Shown here in pieces: positions 1-12,972 of a DNA stretch of 64,000 nt. The notes beneath the pieces are model-generated. The model was not told the origin of the DNA. It did not search any database and saw nothing but the letters and a program-made list of their open reading frames with translations. The DNA lies in NCBI RefSeq assembly GCF_021730395.1, contig NC_069363.1, positions 45,375,001 to 45,439,000 of the forward strand. Reading direction: 5' to 3'. This DNA comes from Mercenaria mercenaria (taxonomy: Eukaryota > Mollusca > Bivalvia > Venerida > Veneridae). The position numbers and the translations under genes are program-made. Within the stretch, counting starts at the first letter, position 1, and each line of letters begins with the position of its first letter.

Positions 1-884
1 CAGGAGCATAGGAAACGCCGACATTTTGTAAAGAAGTCACTCACAAACAGGCATACAGTCTATCTACCGAACTCGCAAGCACTTGTACAGAAATTAAGCA
101 AGCATGCATACAGTCAGGAAATAGCAATGAATCTTCTTTCCTTTACGGTTATAAACAAATTCGAGAATTTATCAATGATTTTATTTAATTTTACCAAACT
201 AGTATTGTTTCTTTATCCATGAAACAGTGGAATTTACATATAGGTCATTCTTCCAGCAAGAAAATAAGTACTTGTGACGCCGACAATGTATAATTTCTGG
301 ACAAAATCAGTGATCAATCGAGTTTTTGCTATAATTCTACCTGTCATCAGACTAGCACATTATATACAGAAACAAGTCATGTTCAGGTTCTAATAAAATG
401 AAAATATATATACCTTTAAAGCTAATCAGTCACTTTAAAATGTTGTTTTTCAACGTTTAGCTGTCATTTTATTGTTTTGATCACTCGCAAGAGGAAGAGG
501 GGAAATACAGTCGTTTATAGGGTGTGATATTGCATAGAAATACATTTCAGAGTACTTCATTTCGCAAAACATTACTTGATATTTTATCTACCTTATTAGT
601 CTGAAAGACAGGGACCCAAAGACCTGTGTTTTGTATAAACAATAAACTGAACTTAAAATGGATAATTTTTGTCATACAATTTATATAATAAGTACTATTA
701 TACACATACGTTTAAGGTGAACATTTATTGGATAAATTAGTATTAGAGCAAAGTGTACAACTGGTGGTAAAGAAAAGTGTGACAGGAGCTCGTAGAACAC
801 GAAATGCTGCCCCCACCCCCGCCACCTCACCACTCCTTGATGCATTCAGTAAATGCACAAGAAACAGAAAGTATGCACTGTGCA

Positions 885-1145
885 CTAGACTTTTGACGTA
901 CTGACCTCAAATCAATAGTTATGGGTCATTTACCAGTCATAAGAGACATCCGTATCAAATGTGATTTTAGACAAAAGCCTTCTCTAAGCATTTAGTAAAA
1001 CAACAAAAAAATGTTCAAAAGTTCTGGGGTCAATGAGACCTAAATCTTTGATCTTCTGACCTAAAAATCAATTGGGGTCATCTGCTGGCCATGATCAACC
1101 TCCCTATTAAGTTTCGTGATCCTATTCAGAGATAAGTGTGTTTGG
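885..1145 (+). repeat. Degenerate relative of the 145-bp tandem repeat
   Basis: About two worn units with the recurring phrases 'ctgacctcaaaatcaat', 'ggggtcatctgctggccatg' and 'ctattaagtttcgtgatcct', which match the arrays at 35131-36525 and 48497-50330. The rest of 1-2580 holds no gene I can support. Confidence 0.55.
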
Positions 1146-1160
1146 AAATAAGACTTTTGT

Positions 1161-1450
1161 TTTGTTTGTTTGTTTTGGGTTTAACGCCGTTTTTCAACAG
1201 TATTTCAGTCATGTAACGGCGGGCAGTTAACCTAACCAGTGTTCCTGGATTCTGTACCAGTACAAACCTGTTCTCCGCAAGTAACTGCCAACTTCCCCAC
1301 ATGAATTATCTGAGGTGGAGGACTAATGATTTCAGACACAATGTCGTTTATCAAATAGTCACGGAGAACATACGCCCCGCCCGAGGATCGAACTCGCGAC
1401 CCCGCGATCCGTAGACCAACGCTCTTACCTACTGAGCTAAGCGGGCGGGC
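1161..1450 (-). mobile_element. tRNA-derived SINE (family A), full length, with 11-bp TSD
   Basis: Read on the minus strand it starts with a tRNA-like head containing an A box (TAGCTCAGTAGG) and a B box (GAGTTCGATCC), and ends in a body with 'GGGTTTAACGCCG' (plus strand). It is flanked by a perfect 11-bp target-site duplication, AAGACTTTTGT, at 1150-1160 and 1451-1461. Other copies lie at 47062-47300, about 25398-25621 and in fragments at 31395-31475 and 48457-48497. The body recalls the molluscan V-SINE family RUDI, but that name is from memory and unconfirmed. Confidence 0.85.
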
Positions 1451-2579
1451 AAGACTTTTGTCTTACATAGTATTACACAATAGCAATAATAGTAATGTAT
1501 CATTTTTTAAGTCTCAATTATATACATACATATGATACAAGTAGTTATTGTATATTTACAACATATCAAATGTATATTGCATTCCATATTGGAAACATAG
1601 AGACTATCACAGTTTATAATTGAATGCAAAAAGTACATTATATAAACAGAATAATAAATATACTTACAAACATTAAATACACATCTACATGGAGTAAAAC
1701 AGGAAAAGCGTTGCTAAGTGACAACTGCCTTGAAACAATTATTAGAAGCTGAAAATGAATGAAAAGTATCATTGATGAAAGGCAACACAAAACACGTTGA
1801 TCAGATGACAAGCTGTGAGATCCTTATAATATTCCGTATATTTCGTAGTACTTTGTTTCATGCTTCCGAAAAACAAATAGATAGGATTGTATACATACCT
1901 GACATATGCCTTAGAACAAGAAATGGAACATAATAAATATTACTAATTGTCCTTCGCTTATAATGTAATAATGATTAATGCAGGTGACATCTTTGCACAT
2001 TCTTAAGTTGCCGTTTCTGGAAATCAAAGAGATACATAATACATACACCAGAAACAGCCGATTTTCACTGAAACAGATATACTTTAAATGCAAATCTGAA
2101 CCAATTTCAGTCACCTTGTAAATACAAGACTTTCATATGACTTGACCACCAGTTAATTTCACAATGAAATGACTTTGTACTATCTATAAACCGAAAGAAA
2201 AGGTATGAAGTTTCCATACCGAAATGTGTTTGCATGGGCAGAAAAAGAACAAGTCATTGGCGTTGGATTTTGAATGTTGAGGGGAAGTGGGCAATGGGGG
2301 ACTTGCCTGTTTATCCCATCCGTATTTTCCCTGAAAATTTCTTGACAACCAGACAAAAACTTCTTCCCCTTACTGACAATACATATCACACCAAATCCTT
2401 GTCTGTACATCTAAATGCTGTCTCAAATTGGCTCATTTCCTTTATCTACTGTTATTTCTGACAAAAGTCAGTTTTTGCCGCATTTCTCTCTATATACCTG
2501 TAAAACTCATATGTGTATTTTCTATCATCATTTAAAATTTTTTATTTAATCTTAAGGAGATCGCATAAATCACAATTTA

Positions 2580-2945
2580 TTAAAGAACAAATTTAAAGAA
2601 AATTTATTGACAACTGATAAAACAAATGACGTATTAAATCTTTTCCATTTTGACATACTAGTAAATGGCTTTATACTTTAGAAACGAATAGATCTGACAC
2701 TTGTTTATGATTTATGTTCTTAGAAAGTCAAATGTTAAATTGTTACCAATTATCATGCGGAAAAATGACATTTCAAAGGTTAATACCGTGCCCGTGTTAC
2801 CGTTTAAAGATGTTATTTGAGGAAGCGGCTTAATCAATAGCAATAAAGAAACACACACGGGATGAAATTCTTTGATGTTTAATAAAATTGAGATAATGAC
2901 CGGGTGATATATATATTAATCACGTTTCCCTCGAACATACAATTA
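2580..2945 (+). promoter_or_regulatory. Upstream block of receptor gene 1, duplicated at 18630-18975
   Basis: This stretch 0.4-0.8 kb before the signal-peptide exon aligns with 18630-18975. Shared phrases include 'cttccattttgacata', 'accaattatcaygcgg' and 'gaaattctttgatgt', in the same order and spacing. The conservation shows that the duplication took in the 5' flank, so this is likely promoter or 5' regulatory DNA. No specific site is proven. Confidence 0.5.
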
Positions 2946-3386
2946 CTGGCATTTTTATAAATTTAATAATTCATAAATACCAGGAATTATGAGTTTGTAT
3001 TACATGCATAAAACACCTGTTTTTAATTTCAACTGGAGATTTCGGGGGAATAAATTTAGAAGTTATATCCTGAACCTTCAGGAAGTGTGAATTTTTAAAC
3101 AAAACCGTACCATGAAGACACATAACAGAAACACGACGTCCTTTCCCAAATATGTATCGACATTCATAAAATTCTTCATAAAGAAGTGAAAACCGAGCAT
3201 ATGTTTTTCTTTAAACTTTCTATGTATAATTGTCAAACGACAGGAACCGACTAATAAAAAGGAAATTAAAACTTTTGAAATGAATATTTCTCATATATAT
3301 ATCTGTCATCAGCTTACATCAAAGTTCATTGATTTTATCTATTTGTGAATAAATGTTCGGTGATCGCCTGTGTTAAGAGAAAATAT

Positions 3387-6300
3387 ATGGCATGTATATG
3401 TTTCGTTTTGCTTTTGGTTTCCATTCTGTATGCAGGTAATGTTTCATGTGTCTGGAATGATTTTTAATTTGGTATTCATTTTGATATATTAAGAACCAGT
3501 GTATTTGAAATTTGCCGTACAAAAAATGGGAAATGTTTTGAAAGCGTTTGAAAATAATTTGAAAATACAAGAAATGTATTAATAGGCAAACAATATGTAC
3601 GAAATTTCAAGTATAGAATTAACTGAAATTAAAGTGCTATAATCGCATTTCATATAAACAAAACATTTTATATATTGGCTGTTCCATTGGAAAACTTGTA
3701 TAAGTTAACAACATTTAAACTTCTCGTTCTTACATTTTCTTTAGATAAATAGATGTTTAATTTTCTATTCTTTAACTAATACGTGATTTAACGTTGTTAT
3801 CTAGTTCCAGCATGGATCTAATATGAGATCCACAGTTAACAGGAAACCTCAACGTCATCATGGTTTGCGTTTAAACGAACGAGTAAAAGTCTACGATCTG
3901 TTTGAATCAAATATAACATTTAAATATAAGATCTCTCCAGTTAATGTGTTTATTAAAATGTCAAACTAAGTTTAAGCTAATTGATAGACAATAGGTCAAT
4001 TCAAGCGAATTCGATCATTTTCATCTTAAAGTATTTTTTCACAAATAATGACAACTGCACATGAGTTATAATGACGATAAATAGGCATACACTAGTAGTT
4101 CAAACATTATAATCCGCTTTCGTTAAACCTGGTTACGAACTGGTCACAATTCTACAGTACAGGTGTGTATTAAGCATTTGCATTTTTGAAATCTAATCGT
4201 GTTGGATTTGACCTCACTTGACCTGGAGAAAAAACAGTGGAAAGTTTCAACGGTAACAAATAAGCCAAATGTAGTTTAGACTGCATTAGCTGACAATCAC
4301 CCTTTGTTGTATATAAATCACAAAAAAACACTTTAATATGTTTCTTTTATTCTGACATTTTCAGTTAAGATATATATATATGCAAATATTATATTTGCCA
4401 TACATCCTGGGTCAAACCGCAAAGCCATTAATTAAATAGACACTTCCGCAATAGAAAATGAAACTCTTAAAACCTTTAAACATTTAATACCACAGAAAGG
4501 CCTCTTGGCAGATACTCTGAAACGAACATAACTATCTGGAATTTGGACGAATAATACAGGGAAGATTATTAATTGAATGAACAATTGTGCAATAAAAACT
4601 GATACCGAAACTATCTTTGCCCGGAAAAAACACTTGAGATGTTAATCATTCAGTAGAAAAGATAATTAAAGATGATGGGAATGAACAAACTTAAACTTGT
4701 TTATGCATTTTTGTGAGATTTTTTTCCAAATTAAGATTTCTGCCAGTACAGAGAACAACACAATATAGTGTATTTCAAAACATGTAAACATCAATAAACT
4801 GAGAGTAGCAAAATATTGACGTCAAAAAGTAAATGCTTGGGACGTCAAAGTTTGACAGTGTCACTGATGCCGGTTTTGTCATAGAACGGTTCATTTAATA
4901 GTCAATTAATAATCGTATCTAGCTGAATAGATTATGCATGGCGGCTGATTTCTATTATTTCATTCTGGCATGTAGAGCGCCAACAACCCAGAGCGACAAA
5001 CTAGCGCGCCAATATGATTAAATACCGTCATTGTCGTATCGGTACGTTTATTTGTCGTTCCGGTGCTTTTAAAGTTACTATTTTTGGTTGTGAATGTTTT
5101 AAAAATTTGGGTATTGAAAATGTATTAGCTTTCAGAAATTAGTTTTCATTGTCTACACTGCTGATCCCACCCGAGTAGTACTGAAAGGCGAAGCGGTTCA
5201 CATGGTTAATCTATTAAGATTATGAATTTGTGGCTTGCTACAAATTAGGCAACCCGCATAATAATAACAAGTATGTTACCGAAAGTTGAGAACCAGGAAA
5301 TAACATAAAAGAATAAAGAAAAAACATTTTAACTTGATAAATTAAGAATTGTATTTTAGCTGAAAAAGTGACGGTGATCGTACCCGTCCCCAGTTTCATG
5401 ATTTTTTTTCAGATGCATGTCCGGAAGCTTGCAGAGTATGTACGTCCGATGGAGTATGCAGAGAATGTGAATATGGCTGGTTCGGAAAACAATGTGACCA
5501 AAAATGTCTTGCATCCGCTAAAATTTGTTCTTTCTGTAAATTCAATGTGTTGGTTAAAGAATCAGTATGTTTAAGATGCCCAAAAGGTCAATATTCTGCG
5601 GAAGGAAAATGTTGGGACTGCTTTACATTTTGTGATTCGTGCATCGACTATATGATGTGCACAGAATGTAAAATAGGTTACTATGGATCAGACTGTTTTC
5701 ACCCGTGTCCTAAAAACTGTGTAGGATATGTTTATCACAGGAGTCTTGTATATCTTGCAAGGAAGGCTGGTTAGGTAGAAATTGTCAGTGTAGTCAGAAC
5801 TGTGTACAGGTAGGAGAAATAAACGATTGGTGTAGCATAAACGGAACGTGTTTGAACGGTTGAGTTGCGGGAAAACAAGGTGGTCAATGTAACAGCGACT
5901 GTCCGAACATAGGCACTTGCTTACAATGTAATCAGTTTAATGGTCAATGTTTGAAATGTTCTAATGGATTATATGGAAGACTTTGTGATAAAATATGTGG
6001 ACATTGCCAGTCGGACAGTAAAGGAGTCGTGGTATGTGACATTGACACTGGAAATTGTCCATACGCTTGTGCTAATGGTTACTATGGTAGTAACTGTAAC
6101 CAGGAATGCAGCGGCAACTGTCTTGACTCAGTTTTAAACACAGACTTGAGTACATGCGACAAAGAATCGGGACACTGTAATTTTGGTTGTGTACCAGGTC
6201 GGTACGGAGGCGTTTGTGAATATAACTGTAATGATACTTGCCGAAGGGTCAGTTGTGACAGCAAAATGGCACAATGGTTTTCTAGATGTAAGTTTAATAT

Positions 6301-8409
6301 TTTGGAAAACATTCCTTCTAAATTTAGTAGTTTAAATCTCATATAAAACCTCAGTCCAAACAGAGGAAGTATTTGTTGTGTCTGTGCATTATTTATGGCA
6401 TTTAATGCAAAACACTTAACGATTCTTTGACCCAGTTATTTAGACTCTTCTAAGTAGAGGAAGTGTTAGTTGTGCCAGTGCTGTACGATTCTTTAAAATC
6501 AAAACAACTGCTGTTTGTTATTACAGCAATGGAGCAGCCAGGCTTTTGTTACCAATGTGTGTGTAAGGGAATTACCTGTCGGTATAACGTTTATTTGCAA
6601 TGTTCTTTAACTTTAGAACATAGTTAAGATAATGAGCTTGTTCTACCCAACGCGTTCCTAAATGTTTGTGTTGTCATTTCTTGGCTATTTGTTTCATTCT
6701 GATCTATGTATTTTTGGACCTTTGTCCTTGTTACAGCAATAACTCTCTATAGCCTGTCTTGTATTCTGTTGATACATATAACTAGCAAAAAAGGACATGG
6801 ATTACAAGCTATATTTGATGATATATAAACTGCTGCGAATACACACAATCAAAAACATTTATCTCATTTCAGCAGATCAAACTGAAACTTCAAATAATTT
6901 GTTTACGATTGTGGGATGCCTAATTGGAAGTTTCATAATACTTTTTAGTGCAGTTACGATATGGTTTATAAAAAGGTAAACGCACTTCATTTATACACAA
7001 TTCAATATATCAGACATGTAGGCAACGGCATTCTTTTAATGTTATATACTTCTAATACCGGTATTATGTTTTAAACAAAACGTTGACTTGTATTTGAAAT
7101 ATGGAAAGTTTTACAAACATATTTATACACAGTATTAATTAAATATTTAACTATTTCCAGAGGAGTATGTAGTGGCAAATGTTTTAATAGCAAATGTAAT
7201 TCTGAAGTGTCGTTCCCAGTGACAACCGCACCTTTTTTCGATGGTGATAGTGAGGATTTAGGTAAGACGTTTTTTTTTTGTAAAAAGTCGAAAATCAATA
7301 CTTATTAAAGGCATTAATTTTTGCATGTCGGTCGGGTTAAAATAGCGCTTTACAATAATTGTCAGATATGTAAAGTTGTCATGGAAATGGTCATACTTTT
7401 AGGTTTTACACCGATTCAGAATACTACATGCGATGAAGACAGTAATGGACTTCCGTTGAACAACACCATCGCTCATATACTGATGTAGTTTGCAACTGTC
7501 GTGTGTTATCACTTCTCAGTTATTTTAGAAAATAGATAAATAATTCATATTTGTCACAATTATTGGATTTTGCATTCTTAATACAATAATATTCAGCAAA
7601 CCAGTGTATTGCTCTAACGTAGACACCATTAGCATGTCGCGTTCTGGGATTAAATCGTTGACCTCGGGCCTTCTGCCACTATGTTACCGATGTGGTTTTG
7701 ATTTGATCTAACACATGTTGAACACTATCATCTATCTCCAGGTAACACAGTAGAAATTTATCACCATATTATTGATACTGATCATTCACACCAAACTGGA
7801 TCCGGTTCAAGCAGCAATGATTATGATGAAGTTCAGTGATCATCAAGTCGACAGTAGTAGCAATTTAGCACAGTAACGAACAGTGACCATTTAACAAACC
7901 TTAGAAGTGTTCTATTTTCTGAACCTGGTGTAAATGAAAGAAATGGTACGTCAGAGACCAAACAATGCAAAACCATACAAGGCATATCGCTGTTGAATAC
8001 ACACTGTCATTGCTTCCCAGTCAAAGGAAATACATCCCGCAATACCGCATATCTGCGAACTGAAGAATGTTTAGTACATGATTGAAGCAACATCCTTGAA
8101 TATGCAGATGGCAATTATTCAAATGCTAGTACAGGATGTTGCCTTATAGATAAACCTTTCCAAACAGAAAATACTTGTATTTCAAGAATCTGTATTAACG
8201 TGTCTGAAAACTGTGCTAGTACATGTCATTCCGTTCGGAATAACCCTATCCGCAAGGCTTGTTCCAACACTTTGTGTAAGACAACAATGGTTTCAGACAC
8301 TATTGTTAATAGTCTGAACACGAAGCACGAAGACAATACAGAAATGCAAGTGGAAAATGAGCACTTCAAAGATGAGACAGGCGCAGTTTATTTACATCCA
8401 GTCCACTAA
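3387..8409 (+). pseudogene. Multi-EGF scavenger-type receptor gene 1 (MEGF/Draper-like), decaying
   Basis: A type I membrane receptor gene in pieces. Exon 1 (3387-3435) encodes a signal peptide, MACICFVLLLVSILYA, and ends in phase 1 at GTAATG. Exon 2 starts after TTTTTTTTCAG at 5413, restores the codon as Asp, and runs to GTAAGT at 6288; it encodes Cys-rich EGF-like units. Exon 3 (6873-6975) encodes a TM helix ending WFIKR. Exons at 7161-7261, 7403-7488 and 7742 onward encode the tail; phases agree throughout. Damage: a frame shift near 5720-5740; TGA at 5861 where the relic copy at 20.2 kb keeps TGT (Cys); in the last exon TGA at 7841, then TAG TAG, and TGA near 8082 before the C-terminus (AVYLHPVH), which matches the intact paralogue (AFYIHPCT). 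The 7403 exon ends in its own TAG and could be an alternative tail. Read as a recent pseudogene or a gene reduced to truncated isoforms. AATAAA lies at 8490. Confidence 0.72.
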
Positions 8410-8489
8410 TGGAGTCATTAATTAGGCGTAAAAGACAAGACTCTTAACGTGATCACATGTTGAGCTATAATTGATATTTTAAAGCGTGT

Positions 8490-8495
8490 AATAAA
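8490..8495 (+). terminator. Poly(A) signal of receptor gene 1
   Basis: AATAAA about 80 bases past the terminal TAA of receptor gene 1. Confidence 0.45.
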
Positions 8496-8532
8496 ATTAA
8501 ATAATTTTACTGGTTCAAGTAGAAAAGAAACA

Positions 8533-8961
8533 AGAAATATGACACATGATTGTAGCATTTTTCATAACGAAACCTTTACACATCAGACCTTAAATTGCTG
8601 TCTTTCTACGTAACTGAACTGTCGATGAAAGTGTAACTAATTTGATCTGGAATTTTAAGGTACAACACGAGATTTCAATTAAAAACAGTTATTGTTGAAA
8701 TCTATCTCACAATATGTACATGTATGTATAGTATATGCATGAAAAAAAGAAAGAAATATGACACATAGTTGTAGCATTTTTCATAACGAAACCTAGATCA
8801 GAACCTTAAATTGCTGTCTTTCTACGTAACTGAACTGTCGATGAAAGTGTAACTAGCCTGACCTGGAATTTAAGGTACAACACGAGATTTGAATTAAAAA
8901 CAGTTATTGTTGAAATGTATCTCACAATATGTACATGTATGTATAGTATATGCATGAAAAA
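8533..8961. repeat. 219-bp tandem duplication
   Basis: Two head-to-tail copies start at 8533 and 8752 ('agaaatatgacacat'), nearly identical over more than 200 bases to 'gtatatgcatgaaaaaa'. They lie just downstream of receptor gene 1. Confidence 0.9.
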
Positions 8962-10718
8962 ATAAAACTTCACAATTGTTTCGCAGGAAGTGATTCATTT
9001 ATTCAATATTGAGCTGTAACAATTCAGGGAAATAAACATATTTATTTTCTTAACATACTTTACTCATGGATGGAGGAAATGGCTTTGCGATTTATTATAA
9101 GAAATTTTATCAACACTTGCAGATATGTCTTTTCACTGAAGAATATGCAGGTCTGTTTGTTAACTGACATCAAAAGGTGTGGCCTCTTTTGCAACAAACA
9201 GTTAAAAAACGAAAATATGGATACTGTAATAAATTTTAAAACGCAAATATTTTTTCGAGAAACTGTGTAGATATCTCCGTGAGCATAAGGTCTTAGATTG
9301 TTATCTTTCTAAAACAAAGTGGTATACCTCTTTCAATGACATGTGATATGAACAGATGATTTAAATTCATTGCCAACCTACACAGCAACATGTGATCAAT
9401 GCTGATTTCTCAAACACTGAAGTGGCGAATCGATGTTTTTCACTTCATTAATGTGCGTCTGTTCCATGTAGCTTCCGTACGTCACTTTTCGTTCGTTGTC
9501 AATTAACAGGCTTACAACAAGAAAGTTAAAACCAAGAATGAATTCTAACACAACATATCATATTATTGTAAGCGCATTTTCAAATACAGTCATATTATCT
9601 GAATCACTGTCTGAGAGTCCAACACTTTCGCCTATACTATCCACAATAGCCGCAGTCATATCTAACAAACTATCTTTCAAACTGCAGCTCTTAATTTATT
9701 TCGTCAAGTAGTAACATAATTTTTTTCAAATCCTTGTTTTAACTAAGTCAAAATATAAATGTTTTAACGTCACGTCTCTAAATACATTCGGTGACGTATT
9801 CAAAAGTATTGTAAGTCTTGAAATAGTGAAGATATTTACTTCATATTTTCTGATTTAATAGGTAAAAGAATGTTCTTTATGAATATTTTGTTGTCTCAAT
9901 TTTGACTTTTCGTCACTAATACAGGTTTTGTCATGGAACGACTCGTTTATATTATACAACATATAAAGAAGTTTACTGGACATTTTTCTCGTGATAATGC
10001 AGGTTTGATTTTTATAAATGTCAGCAAATGGTCTTTTTTCAAGTTTTAATTGACGATTTTATGTGTTGCTGGATTCATGTTGTTTATTTATAGATGAGTG
10101 CCTCCGTCGCTCAAGTACACCAAAGTGAAGCATATATTCTATTATGTTTTTATTGAAATTTAGTTCACTTCGAAACATTTTAGGTCACAGTCAATAATGT
10201 ATTATACTCTCATCAAATATACAGCATAAAATATCTTTGTATATAAATTATCAAAGATACAATTGCCATACTGAAAAGAAGTATAAGGGCCGTTTCTTGG
10301 ATAACTGTCATATGAATGTCATACTCTAATGGTGGAACAACACCCCAGATTCCCCATCGGACTTTATTTCAGGCACAGGCGGCACCGCAGCAGGATAGAC
10401 CACTGACCAGCAAGTCAGATTGGGTCTCTTGATAATTCATTGACTTACAACCTATCTTTGCCTTATATTGGTTAAATGATAAATCACTACTGGAATTTTC
10501 TAAAGTATTCTCCAAATGAAAATCGTCTATAAACCTATTGTTTGCATATAAAAGACCTAAGAATATTCCAGATGTTTAGATCATTCTAAGCTGGGCAGGA
10601 AAACAGAACTGGTAATGTATGTAAATACAATGTATTATATTCATCATTGTACCCATTGTATAAATATAAATGAATCTAATTCATTTTCTAGTACCATTAG
10701 CTCTTCTTCTTATGAATA

Positions 10719-10832
10719 CATTTCAACTGACATTTTATACAATATACGTTAGAACATGTACTTAGTGTTTGAAACATTTCAACTGACATTTTTTACAATA
10801 TACGTTAGAACATGTACTTAGTGTTTGAAACA
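10719..10832. repeat. 56-bp tandem duplication
   Basis: 'catttcaactgacatttt' recurs at 10719 and 10775, followed in both by 'acaatatacgttagaac'. The two copies differ at about one base. Confidence 0.9.
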
Positions 10833-10869
10833 GTATGTTGGTTAAACACATCAGTAATGTTCACAAAAA

Positions 10870-11345
10870 AGAAACAGTCATAGATTTTATATAAAGTATT
10901 ATACAGAGCAACTAGTAACGTTTCTGAACAATTTAACTCTCAAGGACATAATCTCGAGGACTTCTCTTTTATGTCTATTGACATACTAATGAATCCTTGG
11001 GAAATGTTTCTACAAGAGATTTCCTGGATGTATTACTTGTATACTATGTCACTCCAAGGAAAGAAATCTACATTCTATATTAATGTCTTTTATAATTATC
11101 TGTTGTTAAATACAGCATGTTTTGTAATATATTAATTTTGCATCTGTTTCATACGCTAAGTGTTTTGTTAAATTGTGACGTCTTCGTTATTGACGACATT
11201 TGACGTTGACGCCGTTTCCCTTATGATTGATCATGCTTATTGTGTTCCCTGAGAAAGGTTAATGTAGCCGAAACGTTGGTAATAAATAAAAGTGACTTGT
11301 TATACCGGTAGTTTATATTTATCCTTTGGATCTGCTATTGTTTTG
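10870..11345 (+). mobile_element. Possible retroposon 3' remnant with a hammerhead-like motif
   Basis: The end of this stretch reads CTGAGAAAGG, a short loop, then GCCGAAACG and AATAAATAAA, near 11249-11290. This resembles the CUGAnGA...GAAAC core of hammerhead ribozymes found in the terminal regions of many Penelope-like elements, but the first core is off consensus. The assignment is tentative. Confidence 0.3.
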
Positions 11346-12548
11346 CTTGATTGCATTCTATGCTTCCAATGGATCTTCTTTCATATCTTATTATTTACTA
11401 TTTTTATTACCTATATATTTAAATGTTAAAGTAAAACGCCCTTTGAAAACGACGTAAAATTTTCAAAAACAAAAAAGTTCTACAATGTCTACATACAAAA
11501 AGGGGCATAATGTCACTAAAATGATAGCAAGAGTTATGGAACCTAGGCCATTCTCTTGAAATGACCATCGAATAGATTTGCACTGAGTTTTATCAGTTGT
11601 AATGAGTATTGACACAAATATTAGCTTGTCGTTAATAGTTAACAAGGTGCCTATAGATGACACCGATGTCAATGCTGGGGTATTGCATTAGCCCCTCGGA
11701 ATACAGAATTATGTTTGAAAAATAAACATAAATATACGTACAGATTATATACCATCTCCTGAACGCATTTTGAAAAACTTAACATTATAAAGAGGAAAAT
11801 CCAGCAAGGATAAAGCATGCATAATGTTGATTAGATTATTTTCAAAGCGGTAGTAAGGTATTGTTCTTTTTATATTCATGTAATATCTTTTAAGCTCCTA
11901 CTTAGTTTAGTACAACTGTTTTTCCCTTAAAGAGGGCAAAAATACATCATAATAATTATGATATCATGAAACCCTAATCGTTTTCTTCAAGACCCTGTTT
12001 TAAATTCCAGGTAAAGCCTCTGTCAATAGGAATGTCCATTCTTCCACAGACAAAGAAGACCAAACAACATATTTACTGTTTTCGTTTACTTTTAATTATT
12101 GCTTTTTATAAATATACACACCGGAAGCTTGTTGATGTTATAAGTAAGCACAAGATTTTGTACACTTCAAGCCTTTTATAAACAATAAAATGGCCCGAAT
12201 CGGCGATACAACCTGATATTTTTTGTTTGATTTATGCATAACAATCAGATTAGCTATTAAAATTTATCGATTTTGTCACTGTCTTCGTATTATCTCAATT
12301 TCGGTTTTTAATACGGAATCTCCATTTACTTACGTTTCAAATTTTGTTTTCTCTTTCTTTCACATTAGTGTGAATACGTCTAACGTAATATATCTCTGAA
12401 ACAACAGAGCGACTGTTAGAAAAGCGTTTTAAGTCGCATCACTATTCACTCTTTTGATAGGCAAGACGAAGTGATGTTTGTAAAAATAATCTTAGCTTTG
12501 TGATCCCTGGAATGCTTCGAAATTGTGGGGCATATATTATATAATATA

Positions 12549-12972
12549 TTATACCAGATTTATATAGCGCCCTTTACATGAAAAAAAAAAACGTTCAAAG
12601 GCGTTTACTTAGCTTAAAGGCAGTAACCCACTCAGGGCGCCAAATTCATTTTCTACTAGTACAGACACAGAGCGATCTGACCAGAGGGACAGAATGAGAC
12701 CCATTCAGAACAGAAAGAGAGAAATCCCTTTAAGATACAGGCCTGTCCATCAAACTTAGCATAGCTCTTTGCGAATAGACAGTCTGGTTCTTTAACGTGC
12801 CCAATGTATAACACGTGAAACCGTCTTTCCTGGGAGGAGCCAGTTCTGGCCTCTTAGTTAGGTGGGAGACATTCAAGAGCGTCTCGGGTATTTCCAGTGT
12901 CTGGACCGGGATTCCAACCTCGGACCTCTGGAGAGACAGTCAAGCACGTTACCACTAGACCATCGGACCACC
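12549..12972 (-). mobile_element. tRNA-derived SINE (family D), about 420 bp
   Basis: The minus-strand head has an A-box-like TGGTCTAGTGGTAACG and a B-box-like GAGGTTGGAATCC. The opposite end reads 'ccagatttatatagcgccc' on the plus strand, typical of a SINE 3' end. It is not related to families A-C here. Confidence 0.75.

Larger units (their letters stand above)
8962..12540. other. Gene-free stretch
   Basis: AT-rich DNA with no coding region I can support apart from the small repeats listed separately. Open frames at 9070 and 9496 lack homology, splice context or composition bias. Confidence 0.5.

Noticed and set aside
2180-2461. Overlapping 75-76-codon frames on both strands
   Set aside because: Neither matches a family and both lie in non-coding DNA before receptor gene 1.
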